Shown here in pieces: positions 24,246-33,264 of a DNA stretch of 64,000 nucleotides. The DNA is from Draconibacterium sediminis. Its GTDB lineage: Bacteria > Bacteroidota > Bacteroidia > Bacteroidales > Prolixibacteraceae. Where the stretch lies: the NCBI RefSeq assembly GCF_000949475.1, contig NZ_JRHC01000003.1, positions 434,001-498,000 on the forward strand. The letters run 5' to 3'. The notes beneath the pieces were generated by a model. The model worked only from the letters and a program-made list of their open reading frames with translations. It searched no databases and was not told the origin of the DNA. The translations under genes were made by a program, and so were the position numbers. Every line of letters begins with the position of its first letter. Positions within the stretch are counted from its first letter, which is position 1.

Positions 24246-27125
24246 ATGAAGAACCTCTACTTTATTTCGATCTGTTTTCTATTTGTGTTTGAAGCTGGAT
24301 GTAAGTTCAGCAATAAATCGGTTCCAGAAAATTGTGCACTATCAACAGATAAAGATTTTGAAGCTCAATTTAAAAATCCACCTCATGAAACCCGCCCGCA
24401 AGCCTGGTGGTGGTGGCTGCAAACTCCAACCACAAAAGAAGCTATTACGCTCGATTTGGAAGAAATGAAAGCTAAGGGACTTTCGGGGTGTATGGTGTTG
24501 GATGGCGGAGTTGCTCCGTTCGGTCCCAATAAATGGCAGAAGAAAACCATCATTGATTCTACTGAAATCAGGTATGAATTTACTGATGAATACAAAGGAG
24601 GACATTTGAATCAACCCAAAGAAACGATGGAGATGTGGTCGAAACCATGGCGTGATATGGTGCGTTTTGCATCGAAAGAGGCAGGGCGGCTTGGCCTCGA
24701 TTTTGGCGTATTTATTGGCCCTGCAGGTTGTGCAGCTCCCTGGGTAACGCCGGAATTTGGACAACAGGAAGTTTTTTGGGGCGATACCCTGATTTCAGGA
24801 AGTAAAATTCTGAATTTAAGATTGGATAAACCACACAAGCCGGTGCAAACTAAAAGGCAGGGCGAAAATGAAGTAGTGAAAAAAGCGCAGAATTCATTTT
24901 ACACCGATATAGCCCTTTTAGCCATTCCGGCTAAAGCAATAATTCGCGAAAATGAGGTGGTCGATCTGACGAAACAGTTGGATGAGACCGGGACACTTCA
25001 CTGGAATGCTCCGGCAGGTGAGTGGCGCATCCTTCGCTTTGGTTATCGCCCTACCGGAAGAAACCTTAATGGGGTGTTTTACATCGATCATTTAAGCAAA
25101 GAAGTATTCGACATGCACTGGAAAAATACAGCCGGCTTACTATTGAGCGAGATGAGCCCCGAGGAACGCCTGGCTTTCAGCTATGTGGAGTGCGACAGCT
25201 GGGAGGCAGGCGATCCGAACTGGACCAAACATTTTGCCCATGAATTTAAAAATCGGAGGGGTTACGATATTAATAATTTCCTGCCAGTTTTGGTCGGGGA
25301 AACAATTAATTCCGCAGAAGAAAGTGAACGTTTTCAAAATGATTTTAAACTAACAATCAGTGATTTAATTTCGGAGCACCACTACGAACATCAACGCGAT
25401 GTGGCTCACCAAAATGGGTTGCTTTCCTATGCCGAGGCTGCAGGCCCGCACCAGTATCAAACCGATTTAAAAAAATGTGTTAGCAAATGCGATGTAGCTA
25501 TGGGCGAGTTCTGGATGCCTTCGCCTCATCGTGAACAACCCAGTGGTCGGTTTTTGGTGCGCGAAGCAGCAACGTCAGCTCATACTTATGGTATCAAGCA
25601 AGTGTTTGCCGAATCGTTCACCTCGGTGGGTCCCAATTGGGAGGTTTCTCCATTTATGATGAAGGCCGCTGCCGACCAGGCTTTTTGTGATGGACTAAAC
25701 TGGATTTGTTTTCACACCTTTAGCCACCGTCCATCGGTTACCGATGTGCCGGGTTTAACCCACAGTGCCGGAACTCATTTCGACCGAAACATTACCTGGT
25801 GGAATCAATCCGGGGCTTTTGTTGATTATCTGTCACGTTGCTCTTATATGCTACAGCAAGGAAATTTTGCTGCCGATGTACTTTTTTACAAAGGTCATGG
25901 CATTCGCTCCGATGCCGATGCTTTCAAATGGGCTGATGGCTTGAAGAATCCGCCTGCATCGCTGGGAAATGGATACGATTACGATAAATGCAACGAAGAT
26001 GTTCTGCTCACCCGTCTGTCGGTAAAAGATGGTTTGTTGTTATTACCCGATGGTATGAACTATAAAGTATTAGCCATTGACAAAGACACGCCACTTTCGT
26101 TAAAAGCATTACAAAAGTTGGTTGAATTGGCCAAGCAGGGAGCTACGATTATTGGTGAGCCTTCACGGTCGTTTATCGGACTAAACGATGATGCCAAAAC
26201 CTATAACCAATTGGTAAAAAGTATCTGGAACAACCAAAGTAATGGTGTGTACCGATTGGGTAAAGGTCGGTTTGTGTGGAATGCAACCATTCGTGAGGTG
26301 TTGATGCAAATGAATATTCAGCCCGATTTCGAAGTTTCGGGAGTGAGCGAGCATGGCGTAATTGACTTTATTCATCGTAAAACGGATGATGCCAATATTT
26401 ATTTTATAAGCAGTCGGTGGCAGCCGGTGGAAAAGGTTGAATGCACCTTCCGGGTAGCTGGCAAACAGCCCGAAGTCTGGAATCCCGTAACCGGCGAAAT
26501 TCGGAAACTTAGCAATTTTAAAGTGGAAAACGGAAGAACAATAATCCCCATTGAATTTGATCCGTGCGGTTCGTATTTTATTGTTTTTAGGGAACCAATT
26601 GCATTGCAAAACACAAAATCAGACTGGCCAACTTATAAAACGGTGCAGGAACTTGAAGGCGACTGGCAAGTACAATTCAATCCCAATTGGGGCGGTCCCG
26701 AATCAGTGACTTTTCAGGAATTAAGTGAATGGTCACAAAATAGTAATACCGGAATCAAATATTACTCGGGAAAAGCGACCTACCATAAAACGTTTGATAT
26801 ACCGGCAAACTGGCAAAAAGATAGTGCTGCTTATTTTATCGACCTGGGGAAAGTGCATGAAGTTGCTCAAGTACGATTAAACGGCAAAGATTTGGGTGTA
26901 GTTTGGACAAAACCGTTCCGCGTGAACATATCTTCAGCATTAAAAGAAAAGGAAAACCAACTGGAAATAGATGTGGTAAACCTGTGGCCTAACCGGTTGA
27001 TTGGTGATGAATTTCTGCCTGATTCTCTGAAATACACACAAACCAATATCCGAAAGTTTACCAAAAACTCGAAACTGTTGCCTTCAGGCTTAATAGGGCC
27101 GGTACAAATACTAAACAATCAATAG
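24246..27125 (+). CDS. GH106 alpha-L-rhamnosidase family protein, lipoprotein
   Basis: This 959-residue paralogue lies 44 bases after the previous GH106 gene. A lipoprotein signal ends at Cys19 (FEAGC). Family blocks are FKNPPHETRPQAWWWW, FIGPAGCAAPWVTPE (in place of the usual NGPGWSSSGGPW), CDSWEAGDPNWT with Glu320, RRGYD, GEFWMPSP, and FAESFTSVGPNW with Glu456 (136 residues apart). The C-terminal beta-sandwich ends in VVNLWPNRLIGDE. The changed glycine-rich loop near residues 155-170 suggests a different subsite from the enzyme before it, so a distinct linkage or substituent is plausible. Cell-surface or periplasmic location cannot be settled from the signal alone. Confidence 0.88.
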   Translation: MKNLYFISICFLFVFEAGCKFSNKSVPENCALSTDKDFEAQFKNPPHETRPQAWWWWLQTPTTKEAITLDLEEMKAKGLSGCMVLDGGVAPFGPNKWQKKTIIDSTEIRYEFTDEYKGGHLNQPKETMEMWSKPWRDMVRFASKEAGRLGLDFGVFIGPAGCAAPWVTPEFGQQEVFWGDTLISGSKILNLRLDKPHKPVQTKRQGENEVVKKAQNSFYTDIALLAIPAKAIIRENEVVDLTKQLDETGTLHWNAPAGEWRILRFGYRPTGRNLNGVFYIDHLSKEVFDMHWKNTAGLLLSEMSPEERLAFSYVECDSWEAGDPNWTKHFAHEFKNRRGYDINNFLPVLVGETINSAEESERFQNDFKLTISDLISEHHYEHQRDVAHQNGLLSYAEAAGPHQYQTDLKKCVSKCDVAMGEFWMPSPHREQPSGRFLVREAATSAHTYGIKQVFAESFTSVGPNWEVSPFMMKAAADQAFCDGLNWICFHTFSHRPSVTDVPGLTHSAGTHFDRNITWWNQSGAFVDYLSRCSYMLQQGNFAADVLFYKGHGIRSDADAFKWADGLKNPPASLGNGYDYDKCNEDVLLTRLSVKDGLLLLPDGMNYKVLAIDKDTPLSLKALQKLVELAKQGATIIGEPSRSFIGLNDDAKTYNQLVKSIWNNQSNGVYRLGKGRFVWNATIREVLMQMNIQPDFEVSGVSEHGVIDFIHRKTDDANIYFISSRWQPVEKVECTFRVAGKQPEVWNPVTGEIRKLSNFKVENGRTIIPIEFDPCGSYFIVFREPIALQNTKSDWPTYKTVQELEGDWQVQFNPNWGGPESVTFQELSEWSQNSNTGIKYYSGKATYHKTFDIPANWQKDSAAYFIDLGKVHEVAQVRLNGKDLGVVWTKPFRVNISSALKEKENQLEIDVVNLWPNRLIGDEFLPDSLKYTQTNIRKFTKNSKLLPSGLIGPVQILNNQ

Positions 27126-27157
27126 AGGGTAATGCTGGTCGTTAAAAAAATGATAAA

Positions 27158-27736
27158 ATGGAACATTTAAAGGATTTTCAAAAGCTGGTTGTAAATAGCG
27201 CGATGCACATAAAAGGTTTGGCTGTTGGCGATACAGCACCTGATTTTATACTGCCTAACGCATTGGGTGAGCAAATAACACTTTCCGAAAGGCTTAAATC
27301 AGGAATTGTGATTTTGAAGTTTTACAGGGGAGAATGGTGCCCGATATGCAACCTCGATTTACGGGAAATACAGAAACACCTTCCTGAGATAAAATCATAT
27401 GGATCTGAGGTTTTGGCCATTAGTCCGCAGAAACCAGATGATGCCCTTACAATTACAGAAAAAAACGAACTGGGTTTTGAAGTACTCAGCGATGTAACAC
27501 AGGAGGTTATTAAGGCATACAATCTTCAATTTGATCCGGGAGAGGATTATCATAAGCGACGTGATTTGACGCTATTGAATGGTGATGGTTCAAAAACATT
27601 ACCTGTGCCTGCAACATTTATTATAGATACCAACCGGAAAATTGTTGCAAGGCATGTGGAACCTGATTATACCCAAAGAATGGAGCCATTTCAGATATTG
27701 AAAGTTCTTGAAGCCATTAGAAATAACTTCTATTAA
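27158..27736 (+). CDS. Peroxiredoxin-like (AhpC/TSA family) protein
   Basis: A 192-residue cytosolic protein with a thioredoxin fold. GDTAPDFILPNALG (24-37) opens the AhpC/TSA domain, and the active-site block FYRGEWCPICNLDL holds Cys61 and Cys64 in a CxxC arrangement typical of the peroxiredoxin-like Q/TlpA-like group. VPATFIID is the cis-Pro segment. It lacks a signal peptide. It sits in the middle of the PUL with the same orientation, 32 bases after one GH106 gene and 55 before the next, so it is probably cotranscribed. What a thiol peroxidase does in a glycan operon is unclear: general redox protection and chance insertion are both possible. Confidence 0.88.
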   Translation: MEHLKDFQKLVVNSAMHIKGLAVGDTAPDFILPNALGEQITLSERLKSGIVILKFYRGEWCPICNLDLREIQKHLPEIKSYGSEVLAISPQKPDDALTITEKNELGFEVLSDVTQEVIKAYNLQFDPGEDYHKRRDLTLLNGDGSKTLPVPATFIIDTNRKIVARHVEPDYTQRMEPFQILKVLEAIRNNFY

Positions 27737-27791
27737 TTGAGATCATATTGAAATTTGAGAATTATTATAGCCCATTTAAAACCGATTAACC

Positions 27792-30626
27792 ATGATAAAC
27801 CGAAGAAAATTTATTCAAAACTCCTTAATTGCAGGAGGTAGCAGTGTCTTATTACCCTTTGGCGCTTGCCAATGGTTGCAAAAGAATGCGCTTGCTGAAA
27901 ATGCAACCATATCGAATGATAGTTTATTTCAGCTTTTTGCCAATCCACCGGCAAGTGCCAAACCATTTGTTCGTTGGTGGTGGAATGGCGATTGTATTGA
28001 GTTGGAAGAGTTGGAAAGGGAGTTGGATGTAATGCAGGCAGCCGGAATTGGTGGTATTGAAATTAATCCGATTGCCATGCCCGATGATGCTGAAACCAAT
28101 GACTGTGAATGTTACGACTGGCTCAGTCCCGAATGGAACAATCGCGTAAAAGGAACCATTGAAATGGCTAAAAAACGCGATATTATTGTGGATATGATAA
28201 TGGGATCGGGTTGGCCCTTTGGAGGTGAGTTTTTAACGGAAGACCAATTTTTACAGGGGGTTGGAATTCGTAAAATCGAATATAATGGCACTCAAAAGGT
28301 TTCATTGACGATTAAGAACGAATGGCAATTGCCGGGTAATGACGGGGCTCACAAAAATCCCGATGCACCGGATGCCGAACTTTTCTTTTTACAATTAATA
28401 CCACACGGAGCAAACAGTGAAGCAGAGCTGGTTGATTTAATGGCCGAAGTTGATGCGAACGGTACAATTGAGATTATAGTCCCCAAAGGTAAACACGACC
28501 TTTACATCGGAACCAAACAAAGTGCTTACCGTACTGTAATGCACGGTGCCCCCGGGTCAAAAGGACCGGTGGTAAATCATTACGATGCCGATGATGTGCG
28601 GGTCTACATGGATAAACTGGCAAATGCCCTGGAGCCGGAACTGGGAGGCAAGTTAGGCGACCACATCCGCTCTTTGTTTTGCGATAGTATTGAACTTTCG
28701 GGCGCCAATTTAACCGATGATTTTTTTGAAGAGTTTCAAAAACGCCGGGGTTACAATTTGAAACCTTTTATTCCTCTGGTTTATTATCATCCCTACAAGG
28801 GCTACACCGAGTCTTTAAATTACGAAGCTGAATTTGTTCAGGACATAAAACGAATTCGCTACGATTTTAATAAAACGCTGGTTGAACTTTTTCTCGAACG
28901 TTTTATAAATACATTTCATAAATGGGCAAACGAACACGGCATGAAAAGCCGTTACCAGGCTTACGGTATGCCATGGTTGATGGGCATGCTCGATGGATAT
29001 CGCATGGTGGATATTCCTGAAAGTAACAACTGGCTGTATTCTCCCGATGCCAAGTCGCACGGATACTGGATATGGAACAAATACACCTCGTCGGCCGCAC
29101 ACCTATCCGGTGCAAAAGTGGTAAGCAGCGAAGCAATGACAAACACAAGGGGCGTTTTCCAGACCACACTCGATACTATTAAAAAGAACGATGACTTCAA
29201 CTTTGTTTCGGGTATCAATCATTCAATTCTGCACGGGTATAACTATTCGCCACCCGAGGCAGGTTTTCCCGGCTGGGTGCGTTACGGTGCCTACTTTAGC
29301 GACCAAAATACCTGGTGGCCCTATTTTAAAAAGTGGTCGGAATATAATGCAAGGTTATCTTCGCTTTTTCAAAATACAAAACCGGTAACCGACGTGGCGA
29401 TTCTGACGCCTGAAGCTGATATTTGGAAAGAGTGGGGGCTTATGCGTACACCTTTTTATAAAAACCCTTGGTACAACCACGATTTATGGGAAGGCTTTAG
29501 CCGCATTGGCATTGCTGCCGACTACATTAACGAGGGAGTGTTGCTCCGGGCTTCGGTTGATGGCAAAGAATTAAAAAGCGAAGAAGCAAGTTACAAGCTG
29601 GTAATTGTATCAGGTGCAGAGGCGATTTTGCCCGAAACCGCAAGTGCAATTTATAAGTTAGCAAAACAGGGGGTTAAATTCCTTTTTGTTGATCAACTTC
29701 CCTCGGAAACCCCATCGTATTTTGAAAAAGAAAAAGGCGATAAGGAGGTACAGGAATTGATGTACAAAATTTTTGCATTTACGAATGTATTGGTGGAAGA
29801 TGCACCTAAAAATGCGATGTTGGTAACCAATTGGGCCCTTAATATTAAAAACACATTTGGTTTACAAGCAGGGGTGTCCATTGATAATATTGATGAAAAA
29901 CTTTATGTACTGAAGCACCAAAGTGATGGTGGCGAAATATTCTTTTTCTCCAATCAGGATGAGGCAAAAGGGCAAGAGTTTAATGCAAAATTTGATAGCA
30001 CCACAAAAACTGCATGGCGTTGGGAGCCACAAACGGGTGAGCGTTTTATTTTACCAACAGAACAAGCCGGAGCTGTCAATGTTCGCTTGCAGCCACTTGA
30101 GTCGATGGTTGTTGTTCTGGAAAAATACGAGGACGGGGAAGTTGATAAACAACTTTATCCGGACGAGAATTCAAGCTTGATTATTGAGAACGAGTGGAAA
30201 ATAAAATTTAAGCCATTTAAAGGCGATTTATTCGAGATGACTAGCAATAAATTATTTGAGTTTGGAGGTCATGCTGACAATCGGATAGCAACTTTTGCAG
30301 GACAAGTTGATTATGAAACTACAATTGAATTGGACGAAACCAATTGGGTGTTTTTAGATCTTGGTATTGAAAAACAAATTACCGAAGTAAAAATCAATAA
30401 CGTTGAACTAGGCGTGTGTTGGTGGGGGAGGCATTTGTATTCGATCCCTAAAAATGTTTTAACGGAAGGCGAAAACAAAGTACAAATCAAGTATACTACC
30501 ACTTTGGCAAATTATGCTAATTCGTTAACCGAAAATAGTGTGGCCAAACGTTGGATCGAATTGACAGAACCGGAAGAAATGGGATTAAAGTCTGATATTA
30601 GACTTGTTAAGTCAAGTAGCTTATAA
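27792..30626 (+). CDS. Divergent GH106-like glycoside hydrolase with Tat signal
   Basis: This 944-residue protein starts with a twin-arginine signal (NRRKFIQNSLIAGGSSVLLP), so it would be exported folded by Tat, unlike its Sec-type neighbours. GH106 blocks are recognisable but diverged: FANPPASAKPFVRWWWNGD, MGSGWPFGG, CDSIELSGANLTDDF with Glu301, KRRGYN, and VSSEAMTNTRG with Glu447 (146 residues apart). The EPYG and GEFW blocks are replaced by AYGMPW and IPESNNW. The C-terminal beta-sandwich is shortened and lacks the WPNRLIGDE end. Both putative catalytic acids survive, so it is probably active, but its specificity may differ from the other three. It is not certain that it is a rhamnosidase. 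Confidence 0.8.
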   Translation: MINRRKFIQNSLIAGGSSVLLPFGACQWLQKNALAENATISNDSLFQLFANPPASAKPFVRWWWNGDCIELEELERELDVMQAAGIGGIEINPIAMPDDAETNDCECYDWLSPEWNNRVKGTIEMAKKRDIIVDMIMGSGWPFGGEFLTEDQFLQGVGIRKIEYNGTQKVSLTIKNEWQLPGNDGAHKNPDAPDAELFFLQLIPHGANSEAELVDLMAEVDANGTIEIIVPKGKHDLYIGTKQSAYRTVMHGAPGSKGPVVNHYDADDVRVYMDKLANALEPELGGKLGDHIRSLFCDSIELSGANLTDDFFEEFQKRRGYNLKPFIPLVYYHPYKGYTESLNYEAEFVQDIKRIRYDFNKTLVELFLERFINTFHKWANEHGMKSRYQAYGMPWLMGMLDGYRMVDIPESNNWLYSPDAKSHGYWIWNKYTSSAAHLSGAKVVSSEAMTNTRGVFQTTLDTIKKNDDFNFVSGINHSILHGYNYSPPEAGFPGWVRYGAYFSDQNTWWPYFKKWSEYNARLSSLFQNTKPVTDVAILTPEADIWKEWGLMRTPFYKNPWYNHDLWEGFSRIGIAADYINEGVLLRASVDGKELKSEEASYKLVIVSGAEAILPETASAIYKLAKQGVKFLFVDQLPSETPSYFEKEKGDKEVQELMYKIFAFTNVLVEDAPKNAMLVTNWALNIKNTFGLQAGVSIDNIDEKLYVLKHQSDGGEIFFFSNQDEAKGQEFNAKFDSTTKTAWRWEPQTGERFILPTEQAGAVNVRLQPLESMVVVLEKYEDGEVDKQLYPDENSSLIIENEWKIKFKPFKGDLFEMTSNKLFEFGGHADNRIATFAGQVDYETTIELDETNWVFLDLGIEKQITEVKINNVELGVCWWGRHLYSIPKNVLTEGENKVQIKYTTTLANYANSLTENSVAKRWIELTEPEEMGLKSDIRLVKSSSL

Positions 30627-30805
30627 TTAGTTTGTTGTAAAAGTATTTGACGCTTGTGTAAAATGTTTTTACAATTTCTGATAACTATTTTTTTGAAGAA
30701 ACAAATCGACAAAAAATTGAAACAAATATTCAAAAGATATCAGTCTGTATATTTCAATTTTGCTTGAAAGATTTCTAAAATTTAATAAACAAATAGACTA
30801 GAACC

Positions 30806-33238
30806 ATGAATTTTATCAACCTAAAACTTTTTTACAGAAACTTAAAAAGAGACAAGTTAATATCCATAATCAATGTAATTGGACTGGTAACCGGAATATT
30901 GAGTTCCTTGTTCATTCTCGAATATGTGTATTACGAGCGCAGTTACGATAGCCACCACGAAAATGAGAATGAAATATACCGTGTAGCTTATAACCGTTAT
31001 CGCGGCGATGAATTGTTGTGGGAGACTGCCAATTGTTTTTTCCCTACTGGTAAATGGATGAAAGACAATTACAATGAGGTGGAAAATCATGCAAGGATAA
31101 CCCCTAAATACCACATCACTGTATCTCATACCGATGAGGTAGGGAACAAAGTTTTTTACAAGGAGGTAAAGACCTATTATGGCACCTCTTCCATGTTCGA
31201 GGTTTTTACCATTCCTTTGGTTCAGGGTACAAAAACTTGTCTGCAACAACCTTTTACAGTAGCGATTTCAAAAAGTGCTGCAAAACGTTATTTTGGAGAA
31301 TCAGATCCGATTGGAAAAATACTGCGGGTGAATGGAAATGAAGATTATACGGTAAGTGGAGTATACGAGAATATACCTAAAAACTCAATTCTTCAAACCG
31401 ATTTCCTGTTTTCTATGGAAACCTTGTATCAGCAAAATCCCTGGTATCGCTCTAACTGGGGATACGACTACGGTACAACCTACTTGCAATTAAAACCGGG
31501 AACAGATTATTTGGCATTTAACAATAAGGCGTTTCCTGCAATGATTGCTGCCAACTATAAAGACAGACTCGATGCACAAAACAAAAGAGATGTGTTCTAT
31601 CTGCAGCCTTTGCGCGATATTCATCTAACATCGAATATTGAATATGAAACCGAGCCACCCGGTAATGGAAAGATTATTACTATCCTTTGGGGCTTTTCAA
31701 TTTTTCTGTTGATTGTGGCCTGGATAAATTATGTGAATTTAATGACTGCCCGTTCCATTGAAAGAGCGCGTGAGATTGGTATTCGAAAAATAAACGGGGC
31801 TTCAAAAATAAAACTGGTGCTCCAGTTTCTTAGCGAAGCTTTTTTGTTTAACCTTTTTTGCCTGGTAATAACCCTGATTCTGTTTTTCATCTTAAATCCA
31901 TTGTTTAAAACCGTTACGCAAATCGGCGATTTTAGCCTGTTTCATCATAGTACTTTTTTAACTACCGGATTAATTGTTTTTGGGGTAGGTATTTTTGCAT
32001 CTTGTGTTTATCCGGCATTAATACTTCAGTCGTATCAGCCTGTAACCGTATTAAAAGGGAAATTTAAAAATACAGGCGAAGCGATATTTTTCAGAAAAGG
32101 ACTGGTAACACTTCAGTTTATTATTTCGGTTGTTTTGTTGTGCGGAACAATGGTAGCCACCCGCCAGGCCAATTATTTAATGGAAAAAGAAATGGGCGTG
32201 GATTACCGGCAGAGTTTGGTGATAAGTGCACCACGAACCGGCGAAGCGCAGGAAAATCTCCACCGTAAACTTTTGTTATTGAAAGATAAATTAATTCAAC
32301 TTCCAGAAGTAGAGAATTTTACCTTCTCGTCTGACGTGCCGGGTCAGGAGATTGAAAACTGGTTTGGATGCAAAAGAAAAGGATACGATAATTCAGACAA
32401 TAACGGTTATTTTCAAATTGCTGTGGATGAGCAATTTGTTGAGTTTTACAATGTGGAACTTTTAGCCGGACGTACTTTTTATGAAGGTGAAAAAAACGAA
32501 CAGGGAAATATATTAATGAACGTTCAGGCAATTGAGCGCCTCGGTTATTCAGAGCCCGAAGAGGCGGTTGATAAAATAGTTGTGAGCCGTGGGAAAGAGC
32601 TTAGGATTATTGGTGTTGTAGATGATTTTCATTACAAATCGATTAAAAACGAAGCGGTTCCAACTGTAATTACACTTGACGATTCGAAGAAGAAATTTTT
32701 AACGCTAAAATTTGTAGCTGGATCACAGGGGAACATTGCCTTGTTATTGCCAAAACTGGAAGCAATGTACCGCGAAAGTTTTCCCGACCAACCGTTCGAC
32801 TATTTCTTACTAGACGAAAAAATGAGGATTGATTTAAAACCAGACAAAACATTTTCGTTTGTATTTGGATTGTTTTCTATACTTGCCATTCTTATTGCTG
32901 TTATTGGCATAGTGGGGCTAATATTGATTACGATTAGTCAGCGAATGAAAGAAATAGGGATTCGTAAGGCTCTGGGTTCCGAGATGGTTGATGTTTCCAA
33001 ATTATTGGTAAAAGAAGTTTCGATGCAGGTAATTTTAGCCGTACTAATTGCCATACCAATGGCCTGGTATGGTTATCAGTATTGGTTCCTCGAATCTTAT
33101 ATTTACCGAATCAACTTAAATTTTTGGATGTTTGCGCTTCCTGTAATTCTGCTTTTTGCTCTAATATTTCTTGTTATTCATCTTATTGCAGCCAATGCTT
33201 TCCGGATGAATTTGTCGGAGGTTTTACAGAATGAATAA
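30806..33238 (+). CDS. FtsX/MacB-type ABC transporter permease without ATPase partner
   Basis: An 810-residue inner-membrane protein with two MacB_PCD plus FtsX modules in tandem. The predicted transmembrane segments lie near residues 18-42, 292-315, 345-370, 390-412, 432-455, 688-712, 742-762 and 773-800, with large periplasmic domains after the first and fifth. Motifs are AREIGIRKINGAS after segment 2 and KEIGIRKALGSE after segment 6. Such permeases need an ABC ATPase, and none is encoded nearby. The family moves or signals with lipids, peptides or antimicrobial compounds and is not known for sugar import. It lies 179 bases after the Tat-type gene and 26 before a GH78-like gene, inside the enzyme run, so it is expressed with the PUL or is a recent insert. 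Confidence 0.88.
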   Translation: MNFINLKLFYRNLKRDKLISIINVIGLVTGILSSLFILEYVYYERSYDSHHENENEIYRVAYNRYRGDELLWETANCFFPTGKWMKDNYNEVENHARITPKYHITVSHTDEVGNKVFYKEVKTYYGTSSMFEVFTIPLVQGTKTCLQQPFTVAISKSAAKRYFGESDPIGKILRVNGNEDYTVSGVYENIPKNSILQTDFLFSMETLYQQNPWYRSNWGYDYGTTYLQLKPGTDYLAFNNKAFPAMIAANYKDRLDAQNKRDVFYLQPLRDIHLTSNIEYETEPPGNGKIITILWGFSIFLLIVAWINYVNLMTARSIERAREIGIRKINGASKIKLVLQFLSEAFLFNLFCLVITLILFFILNPLFKTVTQIGDFSLFHHSTFLTTGLIVFGVGIFASCVYPALILQSYQPVTVLKGKFKNTGEAIFFRKGLVTLQFIISVVLLCGTMVATRQANYLMEKEMGVDYRQSLVISAPRTGEAQENLHRKLLLLKDKLIQLPEVENFTFSSDVPGQEIENWFGCKRKGYDNSDNNGYFQIAVDEQFVEFYNVELLAGRTFYEGEKNEQGNILMNVQAIERLGYSEPEEAVDKIVVSRGKELRIIGVVDDFHYKSIKNEAVPTVITLDDSKKKFLTLKFVAGSQGNIALLLPKLEAMYRESFPDQPFDYFLLDEKMRIDLKPDKTFSFVFGLFSILAILIAVIGIVGLILITISQRMKEIGIRKALGSEMVDVSKLLVKEVSMQVILAVLIAIPMAWYGYQYWFLESYIYRINLNFWMFALPVILLFALIFLVIHLIAANAFRMNLSEVLQNE

Positions 33239-33264
33239 GAACAACTAATAATGAACTTTTTAGT

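Noticed and set aside
30635-30674. Hairpin TTGTAAAA / TTTTACAA as a terminator before the permease gene
   Set aside because: The 8-bp stem is all but one pair A/T, the loop is 24 bases and no T-tract follows directly, so chance is likely.
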